NCBI RefSeq assembly: GCF_037126465.1
Contig: NC_088203.1
Coordinates: 83,514,668 to 83,578,667, forward strand
Direction of reading: 5' to 3'
Source of the DNA: Ornithodoros turicata
Lineage: Eukaryota > Arthropoda > Arachnida > Ixodida > Argasidae
DNA length: 64,000 nt
Part shown: positions 10,696 to 23,000 of the stretch, piece after piece
How the letters are laid out: each line of letters opens with the position of its first letter
Position numbering within the stretch: position 1 is the stretch's first letter
Notes under the pieces: generated by a model
What the model was told of the DNA's origin: nothing
Seen by the model: only the letters and a program-made list of their open reading frames with translations
Database searches by the model: none
Made by a program: the position numbers and the translations under genes

Positions 10696-11712
10696 ACAAC
10701 GAATCTTAAGGAACAACGCATAGTGTACATACGAGATCGATGAACATTACCTTTGGTTAGCTGTTTGTAGAAATAGATACATAAGCATGCGTGTATATGA
10801 GTAAAAAAGGAAAAGAAAGAAGAAGAGAAGGCGAAGCCTTATAGTATAGCCCTTCTGCTTACTTTTTGCTTCCATGTTTTTCCTCTGCCATGTGAAGATG
10901 GCTTACCTGCATGATTTACAAAAGGTTTTGAAAACTCCTCATCCGCACACACATAAGACAATCATTTTATTTCAGAGGTATGACGAGTCGGCATTTTCGG
11001 TCGCTGAGAATCCCTGCCAAACCATCACTGAAGATACATTGTCATTCGATAGCTTGGTTCCCGCCTTGGTGGCAGTACACATTTTGCCTTACTTCCATTA
11101 CTTCCTTCCTTTTTGGTTTACTTCCATGGATAGCTCCACTGGCTGACCGACGACATAAAATCTGCCCGATTGATTGATTGATTGATTGGTTGATTGAAAA
11201 ACAAAACGGAGATTACCGGACACCTTTACAGCAATCCTTCTGCGGGTGGGGTTCAGAATTGTTCTCGAGTATGTAGACTATAGAGGCAGAGTACGTGCAC
11301 GCGAGTCTATACCTATAAGTACCTAGGTAGGGTGGAAGACTGGTCTAGTTGGTGAGTCACTGTGAGCAGGGAAGCGCAACTGCACAAAACTGCATGAATC
11401 TGCATGAAAACTGCAACTGCATGAAAAGACACCGACCTATCTCGATACCAGAGAAATACTGCAAATGACACTACCTAGGTAATTTCGATACATGACACTT
11501 ACACATCTAGTCGTTATCCCGTATGTGAGATTGTTAGCCCGTGTAAAGAGTTCTGACTTCACAGACATTTTCCCGCCTTGATGACAATGCATACTCTGTA
11601 CTTGTATGTCTGTATCCGTATAGGTATACTACTTCTATACTTGATGACAATGTGCTCTCCCCGTCTGACATAGCAGTCGCTTTCATCATGACCAAGTTGA
11701 ATGGCAAATCAA
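10696..11712. other. No recognisable gene; short repeats
   Basis: An ATTGATTGATTGATTGGTTG run lies at about 11168-11190, similar to the tails of LINE fragments at 3634 and 13680. No coding feature is supported. Confidence 0.4.
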
Positions 11713-11836
11713 TGACTTGAAAACCCGAGACGAGGTAGGGACGATAACAGACAAACACAAACATGGTCTCAGAGAGAGACCGTGCTTGTGTTTGTCTGTT
11801 ATCGTCCCTACCTTGTCTCGGGTTTTCAAGTCATGG
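11713..11836. repeat. Short fold-back, 124 bp
   Basis: TTGAAAACCCGAGACGAGG at the left pairs with CCTTGTCTCGGGTTTTCAAG at the right. The inner arms GATAACAGACAAACACAA and its complement flank a loop of about 30 bp. The outer motif AAAACCCGAGAC recurs at 51718 and 53821. Confidence 0.8.
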
Positions 11837-13430
11837 ATGCACCACCAGCTCGCTTGCTATACGTAACTTTCCTTTCGTTGGCAAATCAAGTTCCTGTGAG
11901 AATGTTAGGGCAGCACTGCTCTCTGTCGTGCCCCTCCCGAATTTTCAAGAGCGTACTAACGGTATAAAAGCAACCTCACCACTGGGAGCGTAGCAATCTG
12001 GTGCATGCGATAGAGTTTGTTTTCGTGTAAGGCGTCCTCTAGCTCCGGTCTGTCTGTCTCACTTGATGAGAGCACACTGATGTCTATAGGTCATGCGATC
12101 AAATATTCTGCGTTGCCTAGTTTCCAAAATAAAACGGTTTAAGTGTCAAACACTGCCAGACTGCGGCCATACGAAAGATGTGGATGCATAGATTAGATCA
12201 GATAGCAAAAAAAAAAAAAAAAAAAGAACAAAGAAAAATATCCAGATGTTAGTCCAGGTGGGACGGGTCTACCTACTCCAATTCTTGCAGACAGCGCGAA
12301 AGTACAATGACTACAAAAACAGACGCAGAGCGAAAGCAGTTTGAATAGTGTATCTTGCGACATTCCAAATAAAGAAATCCAGTCTAATGGACAAATGACA
12401 TATAAATGACGGCGTGGCTTAAATGAGAGAGAGAGGAATGATAAAATTTTACAGAAATCGGTCTGTGTGGTTGTCTATGCTCACGTCCGTCATTGATAAG
12501 GTTTTGGATGTTCCGCGCATCGGCAGATGCACCGACGCCGTGAACAAGTTGGCACGACGAACATAGGAACGCCATGGACGGAGTGGTACAATGAACTAAC
12601 GAACGTCTTATTGCTACATAACCAGGTTCAAATGCATGAGCCGGAAAGAGCGAACTGATTAACAGTGTGGACAATGGATGTCCTAGCCCGGCGGACGAGA
12701 TGAAGTGTCCACGTACAGGATAAAGAGTGCAGCCACTCTTCGGGTTACCCAAAGACGCATCCCACGTTCCATCGAGGAACAAAGCTATATACGCGGGTCA
12801 ACGATCGAGGCTCCTTAACACCAATCTGCAACCTCGCCTTTCCTCTCGTACTTCAATCATGCAGCAAGGAATTGTCCCACTTTTATTTCTATTTCTCTTC
12901 GTAGCTCTCGAAAGGGTTAAGTGACTTTCTCAGGCGCCAATTACTGGGTTGGTTGCGGGGTCTATTGGATCTGTGCCACTCTATAGATGTCAATTCTCAT
13001 GGGCCCTATATGCAAGAACACTTCCTATGTATTTATGTTCGTCGCTTCCTTATTACACAATTCACACCCCGGTCCATTAAAGGAAACAAAAATAAGAAAG
13101 GGGGGAAAGTTCGATGAACCAGGAAAAGGAGGGACGACGACAGGTTATTGTGGAAAAAGTGAATCTCCGCTCGGAGGCATATAGTATGTTTACTCGTTTA
13201 TTTGGACAACGCAATCCCTTTCTATTTTGGACCTCCCTTCCCTGCGGCATCCTTCGTTTATTCTGCTTCCAACGGCTAAATGCGTGAGGGTCTTCCACGA
13301 ACATGATGGAGAACAGCGGTTCGTGCTTGTTTAAAGCTTGTCTGAGATAAGCTGATATATTGGAACAAAATAACACGAACTAACAGTGAGCCAAACGTCT
13401 AAGAAATATGCGTACCCTTGTGCAATTCCT
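11837..13430. other. No recognisable gene; LINE-like relic near 12188-12330
   Basis: An A run near 12209-12228, then ATCCAGATGTTAGTCCAGGTG and CTACTCCAATTC, resemble the LINE 3' end at 3634-3832 in the same orientation. The rest is unassigned. No exon encoding the start of the calpain protease domain was recognised. Confidence 0.4.
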
Positions 13431-13680
13431 CGTCTCGACGGACCTCTTTGACACTTGACGCTCTTTGTTTTTTGTGCACTGAGATTTTGCACGTGGATTC
13501 TCCTACACTGTTGCTTTTGGTGCCAAGTTTTGTGGTGATGTTTATCATCCATTCCGTTTCAAAGTGTATAGATTTGTGTAGTTTCCCTTCCTTTTCTGAA
13601 CAACGCGTCCTGGAGTAGCCACTCCCGAGTGGCTCGGCACTAACATCTTCATTTTTTCTTTTACAAATCAATCAATCAAG
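13431..13680 (+). mobile_element. LINE 3' end, plus, 88 bp before a calpain exon
   Basis: Same sequence as 3634-3832 on the opposite strand, including GGTGCCAAG, ACGCGTCCTGGAGTAGCCAC and CCGAGTGGCTCG. It ends in CAAATCAATCAATCAAG. It is 5'-truncated and non-coding, and its end lies only about 88 bp before the first visible calpain exon. Confidence 0.7.
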
Positions 13681-13767
13681 AAATATGCAGCAAAGAACAG
13701 CAACAGCAAACGAAACACCTTGTATTGTATACGCATCGTTATAAACTTCGATTCCGTTGCTTTTCAG

Positions 13768-14023
13768 GTGATCGATGGTTTGTCTCGTGCCTGGGAATCC
13801 TGACCACGTGTCGAGGTCTCTTTTACCGTGTAATTCCCGCGGACCAGGGATTCGGCCCGGAGGACTACGCTGGCATCTTCCGCTTCCGATTGTGGTGGTG
13901 CGGTGACTGGAAAGAGGTGGTCGTTGACGATCGTCTGCCAACTGTCAACAACCGTCTCGTGTTCATCCACTCTGCGCACGCCAACCATTTCTGGGCCGCC
14001 CTGCTGGAAAAGGCATACGCAAA
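13768..14023 (+). CDS. Calpain visible exon 1: PC1 core with mutated catalytic Cys
   Basis: The acceptor is CGTTGCTTTTCAG and the donor is AA|GTGAGT. Residues read [12 protein letters not shown], then [47 protein letters not shown] and LLEKAYA. In active calpains the first motif is GDCW; here codon CGA (Arg) stands at the Cys position while the flanking Gly-Asp and Trp are kept. The exon starts with two bases of a split codon, so at least one exon precedes it. Confidence 0.92.
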
Positions 14024-17000
14024 GTGAGTGGTCGCGCAGAGAAGACATCGCTGAAATGTGCAGCACCGTGTTTCGTTCATGTTTCGTCGATGCATAGATG
14101 CCACTGCAAGTTTACACACTAACAGCGAGTGGTGTCGCTTAAAATACCACTTGTTTCGGTGTTACTTTAAAGTGGCACTAAAGAGCACCAAAGAATGACA
14201 GATGTCGTTCCTTGACGCCAACACAAAAGGAACGAAATTTATCCGTTTCGTCGTTAGTGACTTATGAGCGAAAGAAACCGCAATTTACGCTTTCCATCTC
14301 CCCGTCTTTCTCAAAAAGCTCGACAATGCGGAGAGGCCTCGTATTGGTCTCCTCAAACGATCTCTCGCGATGATTGGACTAGTCGTTTGAGGAGACCAAT
14401 GAAAGACCACTCCGCATTGTAGACCTTCTTGAGGAGGAAAGGAAGAGGGAAAGTTTCTTTCACTCACAGATCACGAACGAAGGCGCGTAGCATAATGGGA
14501 TGGAAGCCGTTTGTAGTAGCTTTTGCAATACGGCGACGGCATCACGATATCTCTTCTATACGCTCTGCAGCCAGGCTTCCCTTTATCGATGTCAACTCCG
14601 CATTGACAGTTTTCATGCAACGAAGCACGTCTGCGAAATTTCGACCGTAACATTTTGCAAGTTATCCCGTTCACTGTAGGTGTACCTGTTTGTAATCCCC
14701 ATGTGTAGACGTCCTGGGGTCGTCAGTCCGACTCTGTCGCCACTCATATCCCTCTTTTTCCTTCGGAGCTGTTAACGGGAAGGTCTCTGGAAATCACTCT
14801 GACAAAACTCTCGGTTTCGAGTTGTGTTTCGGTGATGCAAAGCAGGTTAAAATTATCTAAAGCTAATAAAAGCAGTTTCGCCATAGGCTCACAGTTAGGT
14901 GCGTTGTTCCGGAAAGTGTCCTGATTTTTCAGCGTTTCCCATCCCGCTTTTGTCCCGAGCACTACTTTTGTCCCGCTAATCCCAGCTCAACACGTCGCCA
15001 CTCACTTCACACATCACATGTTAAAAAGCGCATAAGTTCATATGTTAAATCAAAAGCGCATATTATTAAATATATATTAAAAAGCAAAAGGGCATATGTT
15101 AAAAAGCGATAAAAACAGGACTCTTTGGTGGTACATCTTAAAAGCGACAAAAACACCAGTGCAGGGGACACGAAAGGACGAGACGAACACGAAGAGCACT
15201 CTGCTCTTCGTCTTCGTAGCGTCCTTTTGTGTCCCCTGTACTGGGTTTTTATCGCGCTTTAAACGTTATGCATTGTATATCAGCAATAAAAGTGTCAAAT
15301 TCCACGCACGACAGCTACCGCTGAAATTGGCGTTACGCAATCGTAACCGTCCTGTATTTTTTTTTTTCTATTTAGCTCATCACTATCACCATCGACCGTG
15401 ATTGCGTGACTGCGTGATTGACCGTGGGAGTGCGCGATTGCAGTATGGTTTCCTATAGTAATCGGCTGTGTTCATAAAGAAAAATTTACTTTGCTTTTAA
15501 CTCGTCCGTCGAAATAGTGTTATTCTGTTAGCTACTATACTTAACTAAATTCACAGTTATTAGGCAGACGGCTCGCAGACACGCACGCACAACCAACCGT
15601 ACGGTTTCTACACCTATCCTCCACGCACTCGCACTTTTCAGTATGCGTTCTGCACCTTGGGATCCATTCTTTTTGAACGCCCTTTACAAGATCCGTCTTT
15701 ATCGCACAGGCGAGCGATAATATCTTCTGCATGCACGATAATATTAATATATATGTATATAAGCCGATTTCTCCCGCAATCCCAAGGCCGCGTGCATGTA
15801 GACATGTAGAAAGTGTTCGAGGACGCCGAACAAAAAGATTTTTCTTTCTCCTTTTCTTTCTCTCTCTCTTTTCTACAACCTGTCGGGAGCAATTACCCGA
15901 GCAGTTACGCTCCGATAAAGTAGGTCGGTCGGCGTGCAGTCGACTCCCAGGCGGGAAGTTTTGGAAGATTTGGCCCTTTAAGCGGTTCTCTGGGCGAAAC
16001 GCTTAGGATAGGAAGAAAAGTGAGGCTACGAGCTCCTAACACACGGGGCGTGCAAAGAAAGCATTACCTAATGAGGCCGGAAGTATACGTCTTTCAAGGT
16101 GAGCTTCACAGAGCAGGGGGAGTTGGGCGATTTACGTTTAGAAGAAACAGGAAGAAAGTGGAAGAAAAGAAGACGTCACTGCTGTCTGCAGCTTGTGGTT
16201 TGCTTATCTGCTCGTTAGCGGAGACAAGATACCGTATCTTCGCGCACCGATGCATCACGCCTACCCTCGAAAAATAGCGTAATTTTATTAGAGCGTTGGA
16301 TGTATAACACGCGCCACGGAGGTGTGACACACAAAGGCTCACAAAAAGGCTCGACAAAAGGCTCACAAAAAGGCTCACAAAAAAGGCTGCCGAGTCTCTT
16401 TTTGTGACTCCTCCCAATGGCCAGACTCCCTTTTAATATACGGCTCTGCGTAGCACGAAGTATACCAATCATGATCGCGGATGATATCGCTCTGTCTCCC
16501 GATAAGCTGAGAAAGGAGGCGCACACTTTTTTATGTATCAACGTTCCTTCCAATCGGAAGATAAAAAGATACAATTCTGAAGGTTGGTTGGCCTATAGAA
16601 CGATTTATGCGACGAAGAACAACAACAACAAATAAATCATGACTATGGCCTGGGGTGATTCATCGCTTGAGAGCAGTACACTACCCCTACACGAGAAACA
16701 TGAGATGTGAAATATGAAAATGAAGTTATATGCAAGTACAACTCTTGAACTCCCCTCCATTGGTTGCGCAACGTCACACAAAAGGAAGAAAGAAACACAT
16801 GAAAGAAGCGCCAATGGTTCTTGAGATGCAAGGGAGGACCCTACAGCATCTGGAGCAAGCCTGTAGCCCAGAGGAACTCCAAGAACATCAGAAGACATCG
16901 ACGGTGTTGCACATGGCTCTGACATGGGCCAAGAATTGCAGCCATGTTGAACGTCTGTCGGCTAGCACCACTCAGCTGAGCACAGATTTGCCGCCTCTCC

Positions 17001-20000
17001 GTTTTGTAGAGCTTCTATTAGGACGTGCTCAATGTTTGCTACGACGCCACATTTGGAGCATAGGCTGCTGTCACAGTATCCGATTCGGCACTTGAATTGG
17101 GGAGTGAAGGCTACATTGAGACGAAGCCTGTGCGGGAGGGACATAAAATAGCGTGGTAAACGGTCAGGAACTGAGAAGGACATAGTTGGATCCACCGAAT
17201 ACATGAGAGACCTGTCAGTGATGTCCCGACTCCACTGCTGGCGAGCTAGTGGCTGAATGAGCTCATTCAGAAGTGATCTCCTGTCTCCTCTTGATAACAC
17301 CGTTGGTACAACAGTCCGAGACTGTTGGGCAGCCGTTGACGCTCTGTCGGCTTCTTCGTTTCCGCTCAAACCACGGTGACCCGGGACCCACTGCAGAGAT
17401 ATATGATGACCGTGATCGCTTAGACGATGAATCTGATGGAGTATATCAGTGACAACTGTGGCGAGCGATCCACGTATTCCCATGTCGGCTATACATTGAA
17501 GAGCAGCCTTTGAATCTGAGTAGATGACCCAGGCCCGCAGATCCTCACAGGACGTCTTACGTAGAAACAACAGGATAGCATATAGCTCAGCCGACGTTGA
17601 TGATGTGCGGTGTGAGAGACGGTATCCATGTGACACACCGTTAGTTGGAATAACAAATGCAGACGATGAACATTCATGACTGGAGGATCCGTCAGTGAAA
17701 ACTGCAGTGTGGTCAGAATATCGACTGTGCATCATATCCGCTGCAAGCTGTTTCAGAACTGATGTAGGCACATGGTTTAGTTTGACATTAAGACCAGGAA
17801 TTGACAATGCGATCGATGGTACCGGAAGCGACCACGGAGGCGTCGTGGACACCACTGATCTTGCAGAAAACGGGAGAACCTTAGGTTTCACTTCCATGAA
17901 ATAGTTGTATGCGTTACATTGCTTCGGGCGATAAACTTTTGCTATTAGTGGATGGCGGCGGTGGTGTGCTCTGAGAGGCAAGTAATGGCGAATGCGACGA
18001 AGAGCGCTGCCTGTTAGTCCCTAAAAATCAGCTCTCTAGTCATCATCTAAGACCGAGAAGAACGCCCAAAGTACCAGAAAGTGTCATGCTGCGTAACATC
18101 ACACTTGACGTGAGACATGATACAAAAAAGCGTCACGTTGGAGCACTATATAAAAAACAGAACAACACTGCTTACCACGTTCTGCACCGAATATTGCGCG
18201 GAATGATACTGTTATCGCTTGTGACTATAGGAGAGAGCTGGGCGTACACTTTTTTGTGGGAAATCACGTATATCTACGTACCAGAAATAGACGCGCGGCT
18301 TCCATTTTTAACAGGCAGGGCCACCAGAATGTGGATGACGATTGGTTCCTGAGCGTGTTATACTGGTAAAGTCAGGTTTTTAGAGGTTTCCGTTTCCATA
18401 TAAGCTAGGGCCCCGAAATTTGGGCAGTAAAAACGATGAAAATAGGCAGGCATTTAGGCCCTAAAAAATACCAAAATGGGCAATAAAATGCAAAAGATAG
18501 GCACGTTAATCTGGTGCACTCTTTGGCTTTGTTTATGTTTCAGAACGCTCCATCATGGAAAACTTGCTCGTTTAAAGGCTACGGTACCATACAAGCGTTG
18601 ACGTCTGGTACACGAATGCTGAGGCGGCTGGAACCACGCTATATCGAATAATACTTTTAGTTATCTTCCCTTAAATATCTTGAAAGGCTCAGAAAAGTCT
18701 TTTGATCAAATGTACATGAAGCCCTCCTAGCAAACCAAGGTACTAAAGGAAACCAAACGCAAAAACAGGAAGAAAATGCGTGGAAACACGCAGAAACAAA
18801 AGGAAAAATGCCGCACTCAGCACGATCCTGAAAGGCGCACTCGCACTTACACCTGTAAAAAGGCTGTTCAACACAGTCGATAAAAAAGCAGGCAACCCAG
18901 GAAATGACGCATTTGGGCGTTTATTGGCATTTCTAGGCAAATGCCTAAAAATCCGGGCCCTCCATTAAACATGCTCCTAGCGACACTCTTGCGGTTATGT
19001 CAATCGTAAAAAAAAAAAGAAAGAAAGGAAAGATGAAAAAAAAGGGAACAATGTCTTAATCGGCTCGCCGTTGCTGGCCTCGCAGAATTTTGCATCGTCA
19101 CGATTGTAGAGAAAAAATAAAATAAAAACGTATGGAGGATGAAGGGTGGAGATGCGTAGTGGGTGCGTGAGTCCGTCAGGCGTACGCTCCACGCTGTTCA
19201 CAAAGCAGGAGCGATAGAGGTACGTGCAGTGGTGCAATGGTTGACCTTCGGCGTGTTATGTGGCGAAGTTTCGTTTTTTTAGAGTACTGTAAACGTATTT
19301 ATTTTCGCGGTGTATTAATTTTCGCGAATCGCCTTATCGGTCAATTCCAAAATTATTCGCGTGTACTTAATTTCGCGATTTCAGAGCAGTATTCCTTTCC
19401 CTCAACTGGCTCCGAGGTCAGCGCCCGCGTTGCACGTGCTTCGAGCGGTTTTCCCCGGTGACCTCAAATGACTTCTACCAGGCCTCCTTTTCTGGGCATG
19501 TGTGGTCTATCTCTATCATTCCTCAAAGGGAAGTCTCCCGGACCTCTCAGAAAGGATAATGGTTAGTCACGTCACTTAAGCCAAGAAACATTCTTCGAGG
19601 GATTAGGGAGGTCCGATGAGCTAGAAGCATGGCAATCGCCAAATTTTCTAGAACATTCACGAGGAAGGGTGAGGAGAACGGGTCAGAAAAACTTTGTTTG
19701 GTGACGCGAAACTGACCCTGCTTCATTTGATCACGAGCGAGGAACGCGTGTCAGTCACCAGGATTGCTGCACGGATCGCTTCAGTATCGGACTGCAAGGA
19801 TGTCGTTACTACGTTATTTCAAACCTACGGAACCACGGGCAATCGACACGCATCATACGCCATGGCTGCCGTCTCCACGAGCATCTCGGACATCATGTGA
19901 GAAGCGTGCGTTCTCGACTGCAAATGACAACGTCCACGAGGTTGACATGGCGGACTGCAGACGAAAACGGAAGCGGGGCTCCTACAGCTTTTACGACGGT

Positions 20001-23000
20001 GAACTTCGGTACAACATCGGCAAGTATGCTGCAGAAAACGGCAATCTGGCAGCCGTTCGGAAGTTTTCTGTCGGCCGAGAAAAAGCAATCAGCGAAAGCA
20101 CCGTGCGGTCCATGAAGGCCGCTTACTACGCAGAATGTCGGGCCGCGGCTGCTGCTAGTAAAGAAGTGCAGTGTTTACCTCACAAGTTGCGTGGCGCGAA
20201 AACGCTTCTTGGTGACATTGACAAGGACATTGAAGTGTACATCGAAGGACTACGGAACGCCGGGGGCATCGTCAACAGCCGAATTTTGATCGCCGCTGCT
20301 ACAGGCAATTTGGAGTCGCTCAAGCCATCCCTTCTACCCGAGTTCGGAGGCTCATTAATATTGGACAAACCCTGGGCACAGTCATTCCTTCGCAGAACTG
20401 GCTTCACGAAAAGGAAGGGCACAAGGGCGGCTCGGAAGATCCCGAACAACTTTGAAAGCATCAGAGCAGCTTTCGTCGAAGAAGTTGCGTCGAAGCGCGC
20501 GGAACACAACATCCCAGACGATCTCTTGCTGAACTTCGACCAAACGGGTGTTAAGCTGGTTCCTGTGAGCCAGTGGACGATGGCAAGCCAAGGAGCGAAG
20601 CAGGTGGACATCGTAGGCATGGACGACAAGAGGGAGATGACGGTTCTCGTGACAACCAGCCTTTCAGGGAGACTCCTGCCCCCCCAACTGATTTATGCGG
20701 GGAAAACAGACAAGTGCCACCCGAAGGTGAGCTTTCCGAGCGACTGGGATGTCCACCACAGTGAGAATCACTGGAGCAATGAGCAGACCATGCTGCGTTA
20801 CGTTGACCAAATCATCATCCCGTATGTGTCAGAAAATCGAAATCGCTCTGGAAACCGGGAACAGCGCGCATTATGCATCTTCGACGTATTTGCAGCCCAT
20901 CGCACCAAAAGCTTTCTTCAGAAACTGACGTCGAATAATATCGAGTACGTGTTTGTTCCTGCAAGTTGTACCGGCGAGCTACAGCCAAACGACCTCGCCG
21001 TGAACTCCTTGTTGAAAGGTGCCATCCGTGAGAAGTTCACGAAATGGTATGCAGCTTGTGTTAAAGCCATGCTGGACAAGGGCTCTTCTCCATCTTCAAT
21101 CAAGGTAGATCTTCGAGCTTCAGTCGTCAAACCCATTCACGCTGCGTGGTTGATTGAGACTTATGAGGAGATTGCTAAGCGTGAGGTGGCCATTCGGTCA
21201 GGCTTTGTACAAGCGGGACTTGCTGGAAGAACGTGAGTTGGCTTTGAAATAAATAGATGTGTTGTTACTGAGTTGAATCGTTCTTATTTAGAGCCTTGGC
21301 TGAGAAAATTATATATAGTTACAAATCGGGATTTTGCGACTTTATTCGCGAGTACAATTTTTCGCGAATTTTCGGCAATCGCGAATTTCGCGAAAATTAA
21401 TACACCGCGAAAATAAATACGTTTACAGTATACGGTGCTGACTTACCTCCTACACTCTAAAAGCTGCGCTTCACCGTGTAGCACGCTTCTATAGCCATCC
21501 ATTATCCCGAAGGACGACGTACTCTCCCTTCATTTGATGAAAACGGGGGGCGTACGCTACTTCTGCGATAATTCTGGACCGCATAATACCACAAAAATGG
21601 CGTATACACCCAGTTTTCAGCAGATCAGGGGAAAGAACGATGTGAGTAGGGATAATGATTGTCTGGGAGCGTGCTATGCTGTGAAGTTCATGTTTAAGAG
21701 GCTACTTATCTCAATCCTGTTACAACCTCTTCCCAATGTGAGGCTTTTAGGAAAAAAGTGATGCACCCATATTGTTTAAGCCTGTATCGTACACTCCAAA
21801 AACAGAGCTTCACCGCATAGCAGGCTCTTAGCCAGCTATCATCCCAAATGACAACGTTCCCTACTTTGATTTGAGGAAAACGGGGCCGTACGCCCCCGTA
21901 TAATTATGAACCGCATAATACCACAAGAAATGGCGTACGCCCCCGTTTTCAACAAATCAGAAAGAGGGAACGTTGTAATTTGGGATGATGGCTCGCTAAG
22001 AGCGTGCTGTGCGGTGAAGCCCTGTTTTTAAGAGTGCAAGAATAAGGTGCACAGTCTGAAGAACAGTTATTCCGTTCGGTGTGTTCCGTTCAGTCGCGCA
22101 CATAGTCTTATAGCTCGTACTGTAGAGAAAGTGAACAATATACGAGTCTGTTTTCGCCTCGCCTCGTAGGCAAGATAAGAAAGGAAGCGCCCCAAGAAAT
22201 GACCCCAGTCTGACGTTTAGCACCATGCGATCTAGTTTCCAAACAACGCGTCCTCTTCAATTGGTATTCATGGGAGGGCAACGAACTGAGCGCCCGACCA
22301 TAACAGACGTCTGCACTGAAGGACCTCGCTTCAACCACATAGAATCATTGTTGTGGGGAATATATATGCTGTAACAGATCGAGCCACTCGCAGAATGCAC
22401 CTGCATGATTTATTGAGGCCAACTTCTCGTCCGGTTGCGGTCGTCGAAATGAGTCTGTTGTGTTTAGAGTAAGTCATCTCTCGAACCTAGACAAGAGGAA
22501 GAGTCTGCGAAGAAGGATGACGAGAGCGATGTAACAGACCACACTCTAAAAACACAACTTCACCGCATAGCACGTAGTGCGTCAATCATAGCCGCGAACG
22601 ATACGGTTATCTGTTTTGATTCGAGGAGAGAGGGAGGCGTACGCCTTTTTGTGGCAATTACCATATATCCAAATTGCCACAAAAAGGCTGAACTAATACT
22701 AAAGCTGAACAAAAAGGCTGAAAAAATGAACTGTTCAGCCGAAACGTTAAAACAGCAAAATCATAAAGAAGTTTTCACTACAACAATTATCCAGTTAACG
22801 ACTGACTAAGTAAAAGTCAATCTTGGCAAAGAGCATGCTTGTCCTTTTGTAGTGAAAAGCGCTGCGCGAACCATTCTTTCAGATGTATGGAAGTGTTCCT
22901 TCACCCTCGATGCTTCATTGGTTAGTTTCTCTCATCAGTCATGTGGCACATAATGATATAATTCGGACTGGTAGTTGGCTAGGAGCGTGCTATGTGGTGA

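Larger units (their letters stand above)
19287..21428 (+). mobile_element. Complete pogo/Tigger-like DNA transposon, 2142 bp
   Basis: The terminal inverted repeats match perfectly over 42 bp, starting CTGTAAACGTATTTATTTTC. TA lies on each side (19285-19286 and 21429-21430), the target duplication of the Tc1/mariner-pogo superfamily. A single uninterrupted transposase frame lies between. Perfect repeats together with an open transposase frame suggest recent insertion. It sits in the 22-kb calpain intron, on the same strand. Confidence 0.9.

Noticed and set aside
13777..13779. Cys-to-Arg as a sequencing error
   Set aside because: It would need two base errors in one codon, and the independent His-to-Thr change at exon 3 supports a real dead site. 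Resequencing would still settle it.
16328..16390. CRISPR-like spaced repeat
   Set aside because: The units are short, directly adjacent and imperfect; eukaryotic context and no spacers.
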